DNA from: Luteimicrobium xylanilyticum
Lineage (GTDB): Bacteria > Actinomycetota > Actinomycetes > Actinomycetales > Cellulomonadaceae
Direction: 5' to 3'
Assembly (NCBI RefSeq): GCF_009429125.1
Contig: NZ_CP045529.1
Span: 930,001-994,000 of the forward strand
Length of the DNA: 64,000 nucleotides
In this document: in pieces, positions 1-7,992 of the stretch
Numbering within the stretch: the first letter of the stretch is position 1
Layout: each line of letters starts with the position of its first letter
Notes under the pieces: generated by a model
What the model saw: only the letters and a program-made list of their open reading frames with translations
What the model was told of the DNA's origin: nothing
The model's database searches: none
Program-made: the position numbers and the translations under genes

Positions 1-81
1 ACGCCCCGGCACAGCAGCACCACAGTGGGAGGGCTCGCCGCCGGCGGACCCGACCGACCACGACTGCAAGGAGAAGCAGCA

Positions 82-798
82 ATGGCTCAGCACAGCAAGG
101 CGTACCGCGCCTCGGCCGAGAAGATCGACCGGACGCGCCTGTACGCCCCCCTCGAGGCCGTCCGCCTCGCCAAGGAGACGTCGACCACCAAGTACGACGC
201 GACCGTCGAGGTCGTGTTCCGCCTCGGTGTCGACCCGCGCAAGGCGGACCAGATGGTCCGTGGCACGGTGAACCTCCCGCACGGCACCGGCAAGACGGCC
301 CGCGTCCTCGTGTTCGCGAACGGTGAGAAGGCCGAGCAGGCCCGCGCCGCCGGTGCGGACATCGTCGGTGGCGACGAGCTCATCGACGAGGTCGCGAAGG
401 GCCGCACGGACTTCGACGCCGCCGTCGCGACGCCGGACCTCATGGGCAAGGTCGGCCGCCTGGGCCGCGTGCTCGGCCCGCGTGGCCTCATGCCGAACCC
501 CAAGACCGGCACGGTGACCATGGACGTCGCCAAGGCGGTCGAGGAGATCAAGGGCGGCAAGATCGAGTTCCGCGTCGACAAGCACGCGAACCTCCACTTC
601 ATCATCGGCAAGGTGTCGTTCTCGGACGAGCAGCTCGTCGAGAACTACGGCGCCGCGCTGGACGAGGTCCTGCGTCTGAAGCCGTCGTCCTCGAAGGGCC
701 GCTACATCACGAAGGCGACCATCACGACGACGATGGGCCCCGGCATCCCGCTCGACCAGAGCCGGACGACGAAGCTCCTCGAGGAGGAGGCGGCCTGA
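82..798 (+). CDS. rplA: 50S ribosomal protein L1 (uL1)
   Basis: uL1 forms the mobile L1 stalk on 23S rRNA next to the E site and helps release deacylated tRNA. The 238-residue product matches the family length. The signature RGLMPNPK lies at about residues 134-141, followed by the Gly/Lys-rich stretch. The ATG at 82 is chosen because AAGGAGA lies about 8 nt upstream (68-74); an in-frame start at 25 would add 19 residues not typical of L1. Positions 1-81 look like the usual short rplK-rplA spacer. The next gene in most bacteria is rplJ, but here a strong hairpin and 8.7 kb of other genes intervene. Confidence 0.97.
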   Translation: MAQHSKAYRASAEKIDRTRLYAPLEAVRLAKETSTTKYDATVEVVFRLGVDPRKADQMVRGTVNLPHGTGKTARVLVFANGEKAEQARAAGADIVGGDELIDEVAKGRTDFDAAVATPDLMGKVGRLGRVLGPRGLMPNPKTGTVTMDVAKAVEEIKGGKIEFRVDKHANLHFIIGKVSFSDEQLVENYGAALDEVLRLKPSSSKGRYITKATITTTMGPGIPLDQSRTTKLLEEEAA

Positions 799-818
799 CC
801 CAGGCTCCTTCCTGCCCG

Positions 819-862
819 ACGACGAACGGCGCGACCCCCGTGGGGGTCGCGCCGTTCGTCGT
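819..862. terminator. Bidirectional terminator rplA / chitinase
   Basis: Perfect 21-bp inverted repeat, 819-839 with 842-862, essentially closing on itself, followed by TTCTC. It sits between two convergent genes and can serve both strands. Confidence 0.85.
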
Positions 863-874
863 TCTCAGGTCAGG

Positions 875-2170
875 TCAGCAGGTGCCGACGACGGCCCAGG
901 GGCCCCACTGGGCGGCACCCGGCGTCTCGCCGAGCGTCCACCACTTGGCCTGGTAGACCTTGCCTCCGTACGAGACCGTGTTGCCGCCGGTGTACACCGT
1001 CGACGACGACCAGGCAGTCGCCGAGCAGTCGGTCGGCGTCGTCGTGGTGGCCGTCGGCGTGGGCGTCTGCGTAGGGGTCGTGGTCGCCGTGGGCGTCTGC
1101 GTCGGCGACGTGGTGGGGGTCGTCGTGGCGGTCGGGGTCGACGTCGGGGTGGTCGTCGAGCCGCTGCCCGTGCCGAGACGTGCGCCGAGCGCGTTCGCGA
1201 AGGCGTACCCGTTGGTCTTGTCCCAGTTGACCGACCACGTCATGACGCCGCCGATCTTGCCGTACGCCTTGGACGGCTTGAAGCTCCCGCACGAGGTGCC
1301 CTTCTCCAGGCAGTCGACGGCAGCGATGACGTTGGCGGTCGTCTGGTAGCCACCGCCGGCCGCCTGCGACGTCGCGGGATAGCCGAGGCCCACCTGGTCG
1401 GGTCGCAGCCCCAGCTGGTCGAGGAGGATCGCGGCCTGCGAGGTGACGAAGTCGACGCTGCCCTGGGAGTAGACCTTGCCGTCGGCCCCGAGCATGCTGC
1501 CCGAGTTGTAGTACTGCGTGTTGACGACGGTCAGGATGTCCTTCACGTTCTGCGTGAGCTTGTAGTAGGCCATCGACGTCGCCTGGTAGTCGATGGTCTG
1601 GGGCGCCATCGTCAGGATGAACGACGAGCCGACCTTCGACGCGAGCGAGTGCAGCGCGTCGGACGTGTAGGTGGCATCGATGCCGTTCTCGAAGTCGATG
1701 TCGACGCCGTCGAACCCGTACTCCTTCAGGACGCTGTAGGCGGTGTTCGCGAAGTTGGTGGCCTGGGCGGCGCTCGTGACGTTGATGGTGCCGTTCTGCC
1801 CGCCGATCGACAGGACGACCTTCCGGCCCTGGGAGTGCAGGGTCTGCACGTCGGCCTTGAACTGGTCGACGCTGTAGGTGCCGCCGAAGTCCTTGGTGGC
1901 GAGGTTGAACTCGATGCCGCCCGGGGAGGAGGCGGACGCGTCGGCGAACGCGACCTCGACGAGGTTGTACTGCTGGGGCACGTCGGCGAGGTGGATCGTG
2001 CCGGACCCGTTGTCGAAGTTGTGCCAGTAGCCGGTGAGCCACTGAGTGCTGCTGGTCGTGGCTGCGTCCGCGGGGAGGCTCGCGCCGGCCATCGCTGCGG
2101 CACCGAGGGCGACGGCGGCCGCGGCGCCGAGCGCGCGGCGGCGGCTCGCGGCGTTGCGGGTGAGGTGCAT
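875..2170 (-). CDS. Secreted GH18 chitinase with C-terminal CBM5/12
   Basis: This is an extracellular endo-acting chitinase of glycoside hydrolase family 18. In the 431-residue product, residues 1 to about 37 form a signal peptide with an arginine run (R10-R12) that may be Tat-type, ending in an ADA-A cleavage site. The GH18 catalytic motif DxxDxDxE is at D154, D157, D159 and E161 (E161 being the proton donor). A Thr/Pro/Ser-rich linker of about 45 residues follows, then a 49-residue chitin-binding module of CBM5/12 type (383-431) with the AKWWT aromatic motif and terminal cysteines. The ATG at 2170 is chosen because AAAGGAG lies about 6 nt upstream and the signal peptide follows directly. 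The gene is convergent with rplA. The upstream region carries candidate operator sites. Confidence 0.93.
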   Translation of the reverse strand: MHLTRNAASRRRALGAAAAVALGAAAMAGASLPADAATTSSTQWLTGYWHNFDNGSGTIHLADVPQQYNLVEVAFADASASSPGGIEFNLATKDFGGTYSVDQFKADVQTLHSQGRKVVLSIGGQNGTINVTSAAQATNFANTAYSVLKEYGFDGVDIDFENGIDATYTSDALHSLASKVGSSFILTMAPQTIDYQATSMAYYKLTQNVKDILTVVNTQYYNSGSMLGADGKVYSQGSVDFVTSQAAILLDQLGLRPDQVGLGYPATSQAAGGGYQTTANVIAAVDCLEKGTSCGSFKPSKAYGKIGGVMTWSVNWDKTNGYAFANALGARLGTGSGSTTTPTSTPTATTTPTTSPTQTPTATTTPTQTPTPTATTTTPTDCSATAWSSSTVYTGGNTVSYGGKVYQAKWWTLGETPGAAQWGPWAVVGTC

Positions 2171-2230
2171 GTGAACTCCTTTGTCAGGGGACCTAACGAC
2201 AGTAGGTGAGGGCACCTCGGGCTCGGTATG

Positions 2231-2270
2231 AGGGTTTCCCACCGTCGCGACACCGGGATAAGGGATTCCC
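2231..2270 (-). promoter_or_regulatory. Direct-repeat operator pair upstream of chitinase
   Basis: AGGGTTTCCC (2231-2240) and AGGGATTCCC (2261-2270) are two near-palindromic decamers exactly 30 bp apart, about three helical turns. Paired direct repeats in the promoter are known from Streptomyces chitinase genes, where they take part in chitin induction and glucose repression. Assigning the same role here is inference. Confidence 0.4.
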
Positions 2271-2283
2271 CGTAGCGTTCAGA

Positions 2284-2299
2284 TGTGACCCAGGTCACT
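2284..2299. promoter_or_regulatory. CRP/GlxR-like palindrome
   Basis: TGTGACCCAGGTCACT matches the CRP-family pattern TGTGA-N6-TCACA except at the last base. It lies about 115 nt upstream of the chitinase start. A cAMP-dependent role in carbon control is plausible but not shown. Confidence 0.4.
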
Positions 2300-2493
2300 G
2301 TCACGTCCGGTATCACCGGGGTGTCGAGCCGCTCTCGCCTTGGTGGGGGACGGGCGCCCCGCGGCAGAGGGGAGCGGGGCACCCGTCCGGCAGGCTGAGA
2401 CGATCGGCGCAGGCGCCGAGGACGACGTGAGAGGCGGTGGAGGGATGGTCGAAGATCGCCCGCTCGCTCCTCGCCGTGCGGACCGGGCCCTCG

Positions 2494-2499
2494 TAGAAT
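2494..2499 (+). promoter_or_regulatory. Candidate -10 box for the sigma-factor cassette
   Basis: TAGAAT is a good -10 hexamer 69 nt upstream of the sigma-factor start. No convincing TTGACA-like -35 lies 17 nt away, so the promoter may use another sigma factor or an activator. Confidence 0.3.
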
Positions 2500-2567
2500 C
2501 GTCGAAACCGCAGGTCAGCGTCGATCTGAGCGGAGAACCGACCGGATCGGGAGGCGTCGGTAGCGCG

Positions 2568-3215
2568 ATGGCTGAGAGCAGACAGAAGACCCGACGAGAG
2601 CCCGACGAGGTCAGCCTCGGCGACCGGGCTGCGCACGCCGTGCTCGAGTACCGCGAGGGCAGGCCCGCGGCCCTCGAGGCGGTCGTCCGCGAGATGACGC
2701 CCTTGCTGTGGCACACGGTGCGCGCGCAGGGCGTCGAGCCCCAGGCCGCAGACGACGTCGTCCAGGACACGTGGGTGGCGCTGGTCCGGCACATGGACAC
2801 GATCGCCGAGCCGCACGCCGTCCTGAAGTGGCTCCTCGTCACGGCGAGGCGTGGCGCCTGGGAGGCGGTGCGCCGTCGTCGGCGGGACGAGAAGAACCGT
2901 ACGGAGCTGCACGACGGACCCGACCCCGAGACCGGCGCGCACCGCGAGGTTCCCTCGGCCGACCCGACGCCGGACACGGTGGCGGCGACGAACGACCGGG
3001 ACCGCACGCTCTGGACGGTCTTCCAAGATCTCCCCGCCCGGTGCCGGGAACTCCTCCGGCTGGTCTCCCTGGCGGACCGGCCCGACTACAAGCACATCTC
3101 CGAGGCGATCGGCATGCCGGTCGGCAGCATCGGAGCGACGCGAGGCCGCTGCCTCGCCAAGCTGCGCACGCTTCTCGACGAGAGCGGCGCCGACGACACC
3201 TGGAGGCACGCATGA
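2568..3215 (+). CDS. ECF-type RNA polymerase sigma factor, first gene of the CHAT cassette
   Basis: The 215-residue product has a sigma region 2 with the core-binding DDVVQDTW motif near residues 63-70 and a basic segment after it. A short linker leads to a region 4 helix-turn-helix (about 150-205: LPARCRELLRLVSL, then ISEAIGMPVGSIGATRGRCLAKLR). There is no sigma 1.1 or region 3, which fits an ECF/SigM-like factor. The ATG at 2568 is preceded by GGGAGG about 13 nt away. Its stop overlaps the next start as ATGA, indicating translational coupling. By context it likely controls the downstream cassette, which is inference. No typical anti-sigma zinc domain or membrane segment is seen in the partner gene. 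Confidence 0.85.
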   Translation: MAESRQKTRREPDEVSLGDRAAHAVLEYREGRPAALEAVVREMTPLLWHTVRAQGVEPQAADDVVQDTWVALVRHMDTIAEPHAVLKWLLVTARRGAWEAVRRRRRDEKNRTELHDGPDPETGAHREVPSADPTPDTVAATNDRDRTLWTVFQDLPARCRELLRLVSLADRPDYKHISEAIGMPVGSIGATRGRCLAKLRTLLDESGADDTWRHA

Positions 3216-3697
3216 GCACGCCGTACTCGCCAGACGAGCCGTTCGACGCGAACGACGAGGCGACGCTCGCCGCGCTCGGACGCGTCGTGCTGCTCGCCGA
3301 CCCCGTGCCGCCGGACCTCGTCGACCGGTCCCTGTTCGCGATGACCCTCGCGGCCCTCGAGACCGAGCTCATGACCCTCGAGCGCATGCCCGAGGCCGCC
3401 GGGGTGCGGGCCGCCGAGGCCGCGCCCACCCAGGCGCGGACCATCACGTTCACGTCGACGTCCCGCACCGTCATGATCACCGTGGCGCCCGGGCCCGACG
3501 GGGTCCGCATCGACGGCTGGATCGCGCCGACCGGTGAGATCGACATCGAGCTCCACCGCCCGCACGACGAGGTCGTCACGACCCGGACCGACGAGGACGG
3601 GCGGTTCGCGTTCGACGCCGTCGCTCCCGGGCCGGCGAGCCTCGTCGCCCGGCCCGACGACGGCCCCGCCGTCAGCACGCCCGTCATCGAGCTCTGA
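3212..3697 (+). CDS. Small conserved-context protein with C-terminal beta-sandwich-like domain
   Basis: The 161-residue product is of unknown function. Residues 1-65 are acidic and mostly helical, including DLVDRSLFAMTLAALETELMTL, which could act as a sigma- or protein-binding helix pair. Residues about 75-161 alternate hydrophobic strands with a TDEDGRFAFDAVAPGPASL stretch, as in carboxypeptidase-regulatory/transthyretin-like beta sandwiches. There is no signal peptide, membrane segment or zinc motif. The ATG at 3212 overlaps the sigma-factor stop by 4 nt. Its place between sigma factor and protease suggests an anti-sigma or adaptor role, possibly a proteolytic target. This is inference from position only. 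Confidence 0.75.
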   Translation: MSTPYSPDEPFDANDEATLAALGRVVLLADPVPPDLVDRSLFAMTLAALETELMTLERMPEAAGVRAAEAAPTQARTITFTSTSRTVMITVAPGPDGVRIDGWIAPTGEIDIELHRPHDEVVTTRTDEDGRFAFDAVAPGPASLVARPDDGPAVSTPVIEL

Positions 3698-3798
3698 GGA
3701 CGGCCACGTCCGCCCGGTGCGTGCTCGACGCGCGCGCCGCACCACCATCACCGCACGCGACGGCGCGGCGAGCGTCGTCCTGAACGAGAGGCATCACC

Positions 3799-5328
3799 GT
3801 GAGCGAGATCCCGCCCGGCACCGGCGACCCCGGAGCGTCCGGGGGCCGGCCTGCCCGCACCCTGCGTGACCACGACGGCGTCGTCCACGAAGTCCGTGAC
3901 CTGGACCCGGTCCGGGCGCGGGTGCGGCGTCCGCGGCGGGTCGCTCCGACGCGGTACGTGGCGGACCGGCTGATCGTGCGGACAGCGCCCGACGGCGCGG
4001 CGGACGATGCATTGGTGGCGGCGCTGCGTGAGGCGGCGGGGCGTCGGGGGCTGGACGTTCGCGTGACGGAGGCGCCGGTCGCCGAGGCTCGCGAGAGCGC
4101 GTCGCGTCAGGGTGTGGCGGTGCACGTCGCGGGTGACGGTGTCGACGCCTGGGAGCTGTTGGACGAGGTGGCCGAGGGTGTCGGGGCGTCGTCGGAGGCC
4201 GCGCGCGTCGGGCTCGACCACGTGCTGCAGGGACACCGTCGCACGACGGGTTATGGGGTGCCCGGCTCGCGTGAACCCGCGACTTTCGTCGGGCCGGCTC
4301 CACGGCGCGTGTACGCCGACGCCGATGTGTGGACGACGGCTGAGGGTGTAAGTCGTCCGGTCGTGGCGATCGTGGACACGGGCGTGGGGCAACACACGTG
4401 GTTCGACGCGCCGAGCCCAGTGGTCGCGCGCGGAGTGCTGCTGGATGGCGCCCCGATCGGGACGTACGACGACCACGAGCCCGACGGCGACGCCGAGCCG
4501 GGAAGCACTGCGGAGGGCACGATCAGCGAGTATTCGGGGCACGGTACTTTCATCGCGGGCGTGGTGCACCAGGTCTGCCCGGACGCGGTGATCCTGCCTG
4601 TGCGCGTCTCCGGCCCGACTGGGGAGTCGACCGAGTGGGACGTCGCGCGCAGTCTCGAGCGACTGCTCGACTTCCACCTGCGTGGGGTCGCGGGCAACGA
4701 CGTGTGCGCCGCGGTCGACGTTGTGGTCCTGCCGCTGGGCTACTACCCAGAGGAGACCGAGAGCGACGACTACGACGGTGTGCTCCGTGGTGTCCTTCGC
4801 GACCTGCGTGAAGCGGGCGTCCTCGTGGTTGTCTCAGCCGGCAACGACGGATCGTCCCGTCCCGTGTACCCGGCGGCGTGGGCTCCCTCGGTGCGGCGCG
4901 TACCCGGTGGCCCGGTCGTGCCGGAATTGCCGAGCGATCTCGGCCCTGGTTACACGCCTGTGCTCACCGTGACGGCGTCCAACCCCAACGGCACGCTCGC
5001 CGACTTCGCCAACGACGGGCCTTGGGTCACTGCTGTCCGCCCGGGGGCCAAGTCGCTCAGCACGATGCCGACCACGTTCGACGGACCCGAGGTTCCGCAG
5101 GTGCGTACGGCGGACGGACTCCGCGAGTCGGTTGACCCCGACGACTACAGGGGTGGCTTCGCACTGTGGAGCGGGACTTCGTTCGCGGCTCCGGTCCTCG
5201 CGGGGCAGCTGGCGAGTGCGGTGCTCAGCGCACGCGTGCGTGGTGCAAGGGCATCGTCGCGGGTGGCAGCGGCGTGGGATGCTGTGGTTGCTGTGGGCGA
5301 TCTGTACGCGGAGGCGCCCGCGACGTGA
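3799..5328 (+). CDS. Cytoplasmic S8 family subtilisin-like serine protease
   Basis: The 509-residue protein is a subtilase with the full catalytic set: Asp193 in IVDTGVG, His248 in GHGTFIAG, oxyanion Asn349 in SAGNDG and Ser461 in GTSFAAP. Residues 1 to about 190 form a charged N-terminal region containing a fragment (about 53-140) that looks like a small alpha/beta prodomain. There is no signal peptide or transmembrane segment, so the enzyme should stay in the cytoplasm, unlike most secreted subtilases. The GTG at 3799 has GAGAGG 7 nt upstream. The next gene starts 20 nt after the stop. From about nt 4000 the codon use is clearly more relaxed (more A/T at third positions) than in flanking genes. 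The likely role is a protease in a signalling or death cascade, together with the CHAT protein. Confidence 0.9.
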   Translation: MSEIPPGTGDPGASGGRPARTLRDHDGVVHEVRDLDPVRARVRRPRRVAPTRYVADRLIVRTAPDGAADDALVAALREAAGRRGLDVRVTEAPVAEARESASRQGVAVHVAGDGVDAWELLDEVAEGVGASSEAARVGLDHVLQGHRRTTGYGVPGSREPATFVGPAPRRVYADADVWTTAEGVSRPVVAIVDTGVGQHTWFDAPSPVVARGVLLDGAPIGTYDDHEPDGDAEPGSTAEGTISEYSGHGTFIAGVVHQVCPDAVILPVRVSGPTGESTEWDVARSLERLLDFHLRGVAGNDVCAAVDVVVLPLGYYPEETESDDYDGVLRGVLRDLREAGVLVVVSAGNDGSSRPVYPAAWAPSVRRVPGGPVVPELPSDLGPGYTPVLTVTASNPNGTLADFANDGPWVTAVRPGAKSLSTMPTTFDGPEVPQVRTADGLRESVDPDDYRGGFALWSGTSFAAPVLAGQLASAVLSARVRGARASSRVAAAWDAVVAVGDLYAEAPAT

Positions 5329-5348
5329 TCTGACGAAAGGCGGTCGGT

Positions 5349-7952
5349 GTGACGCAAGACCCTGACTGGGGCCGATACACCGACCGCCTCGAGCGTGCGC
5401 GCGAACTTTGTGTCCGCGCGCAACACAGTACGGCTCTTCGCGTTCTCGACCCCCTGATCGAGGACCTCTCGCGGGGAATCGAGGCAGCTGCCTCGTCCGC
5501 TGAGGCGGGGATGAAGAGCCTGCTCGTACGGGCACTCGTCACGCGTTCGACAGCGGTGGACGCTGTCCGCGGAGACAGAAGCGAAACCCTGGCGATCCTT
5601 GATCGTGCTGCCGAGCTCGCGGTTGCGCTCGGCGACAGCGAGTTGGTCGCGGTCGTGGACGGCCAACGTGGCCTCATCCTGCTGCGGACTGGTGCTCCGT
5701 CGCTCGCTCTCCCCAGGTTCACGGCCGCTGTCGACGCTCTACCGGCGAATCGTCACCGCGATCTTGCGATCACACTGATCAATCGCGGATCAGCCTCGAT
5801 CGAGCTGGGAGACGTAAAGACGGGACTCAGTGACTACATCGAGGCGCTGGCGCACGCACACGAATTGCGACACGACTACTACATCGCGTTCGCGGAACAC
5901 AATGTCGGTTACGCCAAGAGTCTTCTTGGTGACCTGCCGGGTGCTCTGGCCGACATGGACAGGTCCTACCAGCAGGCCCCCGAGCAGGACGACGGCATCC
6001 CCCTCCTCGGCAAGGCAGAAGTCCTCGTAGAGGCGGGTCTGTGGACCGAGGCCGACGCGGCGCTCGCGGAGGCGATCCCCCAGCTCCAGAGGGCGGGGCT
6101 CCGGCTCGACCGGGCGGAGGCGGAGTACTTCCGGGCGCGCACGCTCCTGGGCCTCGAGCGATACCCCGACGCGAAGCGGTGGGCCGCTCTCGCGCGACGA
6201 CACTTCGAGGCGGGCGGGCACGCGTCGTGGGCGGTCGTCGCGCGCGTGCTCGAGCTCGAAATCGAGCTCTCCCGAGCGCGCAAGGAGGGAGTGCCGTCGG
6301 CGCGTACGTGCCGCCGTCGGGCGCTCGAGGCGCTGGACGTCGCGGACCGGGGGAGCACGACGGGCGCCGTCCTGGGACGGGAGCCGACGGTCGGCGCGCG
6401 CCTGATCGCCGTGCAGTGGCTGCTGTCCGCAGGCGACATTGAGGCGGCGCGCGGCGTGCTCGCGGAGGTGCCGTCGAACCTCCGGGGCGCGCCCCTGACG
6501 CTCCGCGTGCAGCGATACGCCGTCGCGGCCGAGCTCGCGTTCGCCGCGGGGGACCGGCCGGCGGGCCTTCGCGCGGTCAAGCGAGGGTTCGGGATCCTCG
6601 CCGAGCACCGCGCGCGTCTGGGCTCGGTCGACTCGGTGGCGGCCGCCGCCGTGCACGCGGTCGGGCTCAACTGGACGGACGTCGCCGCGGCCCGGGCGAC
6701 GGGCCGCGCGTCGGCGGTGTTCGACGCGGTCGAGCGCGGGCGGGCGACGTTCGCGGGCGCGGCGCGCGTCACGCCGCCGGAGGACCCCGAGTCGGCAGAG
6801 CTGCTGGCCACCGCCCGGGCCCTGCTGGCCCGGGCCCGCGAGCTGCCCGTCGACACCGATCCGGCTGCAGCGCGCGAGCGCGACGACCTCCACCGCCGGG
6901 CGCGGGCGCTCCAGGACCGGCTGCGCGAACGCTCCTGGCAGCGGACCGGTGACGCGGAGGTCGCGCACGCCGTGACGAGTCGCGAGGTCGTCCGGCTCCT
7001 CGCCGGCCGGGGTGACGGCGCGGTCGTGGCGGACTACGCCGTCGTCGGGGGGCGGGTGCTCGCAGTCCGCATCGACGCGCGCGGCACGCGCCTGGTCGAT
7101 CTCGCGGACGCCGTGGAGGTGACGGAGCGGATCCGCCGCGTCCGGGCCGACCTGCAGATCGCGTCGAACGAGCTCATCCCGCCGCCGCTGCACCAGGTTG
7201 CCGTCGCATCCCTGAACACCGGGCTCCGCCGGCTCGACGACCTGCTTGTGCGGCCCCTGGCCGCCGAGAGCGACCTCTACGTCGCGGCACGAGACCCGCT
7301 CATCGCGCTCCCGTGGTCGTCGTTCCCGTCGCGGCGCGGGCGGCGGACGGCCGTGAACTCGCACGTCGCCCGGGGCCGCGCGGCCGACGGCGACGGGCGG
7401 GCGCCGCGCGTCCTCGCCGTCGCGGGTCCCGGGGTCCAGCACGCCGACCGCGAGGTGCTCGACGTCGCGGGCGGCTGGGAGCGCGGGACCGCGCTCACGG
7501 GCGCCGACGCCTCCACGGACGCGGTGCGGCGGGCCTTCGAGGACCACGACGTCGTCCACCTCGCCGCGCACGGCCGGCACGACGCCGACAACCCGCTCTT
7601 CGCGTGCATCGAGCTCGCGGACGGGCCGCTGTTCGCGCACGAGCTCGACGGGCTGCACCTGCCGCGGTCGGTGGTCGTGCTGTCGGCGTGCGAGGTCGGC
7701 GGCGTCACCCCGGGCCTCGGCGGCGAGGTCCTGGGCCTCACCTCGGTCCTGCTGCGCCTCGGCGCCCGCGCGGTGATCGCGTCCGTCGCACCCCTGCCCG
7801 ACGTGGTCGCGGCAGAGATCATGCCGCGGCTGCACGCCGAGCTCCGCGCGTCGGACGACCCGGAGGGCGCGCTGGCACTGGCCCTCGCGGACGTCGCGGA
7901 GCCCGTGCCGCTGGTGTGCTTCTCGTCGGTTGCCGGCCTGGCACCGGAATAG
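5349..7952 (+). CDS. TPR-CHAT caspase-like protease
   Basis: The 867-residue protein has helical TPR-like repeats over roughly residues 20-480 (for example ALPRFTAAVDAL, GLSDYIEALAHA, ALADMDRSYQQA, each about 40 residues apart). A C-terminal CHAT domain (caspase HetF-associated with TPRs) spans about 540-867. The clan-CD catalytic dyad is visible: His741 in HLAAHG and Cys781 in LSACEVG. CHAT proteases act downstream of sensors, for instance TPR-CHAT (Csx29) in type III-E CRISPR, and in predicted bacterial conflict and cell-death modules. The GTG at 5349 has AAAGG 8 nt upstream. The first ~220 codons share the relaxed codon use of the subtilase gene; after about nt 6010 the gene switches to extreme GC and strong codon bias. 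Substrate and trigger are unknown. Confidence 0.9.
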   Translation: MTQDPDWGRYTDRLERARELCVRAQHSTALRVLDPLIEDLSRGIEAAASSAEAGMKSLLVRALVTRSTAVDAVRGDRSETLAILDRAAELAVALGDSELVAVVDGQRGLILLRTGAPSLALPRFTAAVDALPANRHRDLAITLINRGSASIELGDVKTGLSDYIEALAHAHELRHDYYIAFAEHNVGYAKSLLGDLPGALADMDRSYQQAPEQDDGIPLLGKAEVLVEAGLWTEADAALAEAIPQLQRAGLRLDRAEAEYFRARTLLGLERYPDAKRWAALARRHFEAGGHASWAVVARVLELEIELSRARKEGVPSARTCRRRALEALDVADRGSTTGAVLGREPTVGARLIAVQWLLSAGDIEAARGVLAEVPSNLRGAPLTLRVQRYAVAAELAFAAGDRPAGLRAVKRGFGILAEHRARLGSVDSVAAAAVHAVGLNWTDVAAARATGRASAVFDAVERGRATFAGAARVTPPEDPESAELLATARALLARARELPVDTDPAAARERDDLHRRARALQDRLRERSWQRTGDAEVAHAVTSREVVRLLAGRGDGAVVADYAVVGGRVLAVRIDARGTRLVDLADAVEVTERIRRVRADLQIASNELIPPPLHQVAVASLNTGLRRLDDLLVRPLAAESDLYVAARDPLIALPWSSFPSRRGRRTAVNSHVARGRAADGDGRAPRVLAVAGPGVQHADREVLDVAGGWERGTALTGADASTDAVRRAFEDHDVVHLAAHGRHDADNPLFACIELADGPLFAHELDGLHLPRSVVVLSACEVGGVTPGLGGEVLGLTSVLLRLGARAVIASVAPLPDVVAAEIMPRLHAELRASDDPEGALALALADVAEPVPLVCFSSVAGLAPE

Positions 7953-7980
7953 GGCCGTTCCCCTGCGTGAGCAGGTCCGA

Positions 7981-7986
7981 TACCCT
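7981..7986 (+). promoter_or_regulatory. Leaderless -10 box for the MFS gene
   Basis: TACCCT ends 6 nt before the GTG at 7993, placing the transcription start at or next to the start codon. Confidence 0.5.
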
Positions 7987-7992
7987 CGGGCC

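Larger units (their letters stand above)
2171..2567. other. Intergenic region between divergent chitinase and sigma factor genes
   Basis: This 397-bp divergent region has no supported gene. It holds a direct-repeat pair and a CRP-like palindrome on the chitinase side, and a -10-like TAGAAT (2494-2499) on the sigma-factor side. Several overlapping open frames here lack family resemblance and look spurious. Confidence 0.6.

Noticed and set aside
1020-1160. Tandem-repeat-like pattern (GTCGGCGTGGGCGTCTG and similar) as a possible minisatellite or CRISPR
   Set aside because: It encodes the Thr/Pro linker of the chitinase in frame; spacing and sequence are not those of a CRISPR array.
960-1349. 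Val/Gly-rich plus-strand frame opposite the chitinase linker
   Set aside because: It is the complement of the Thr/Pro-rich linker repeat, not a gene.
5790-7835. 681-residue minus-strand frame opposite the CHAT gene
   Set aside because: Antisense artefact; the plus-strand product has recognisable TPR and CHAT features including both catalytic residues.
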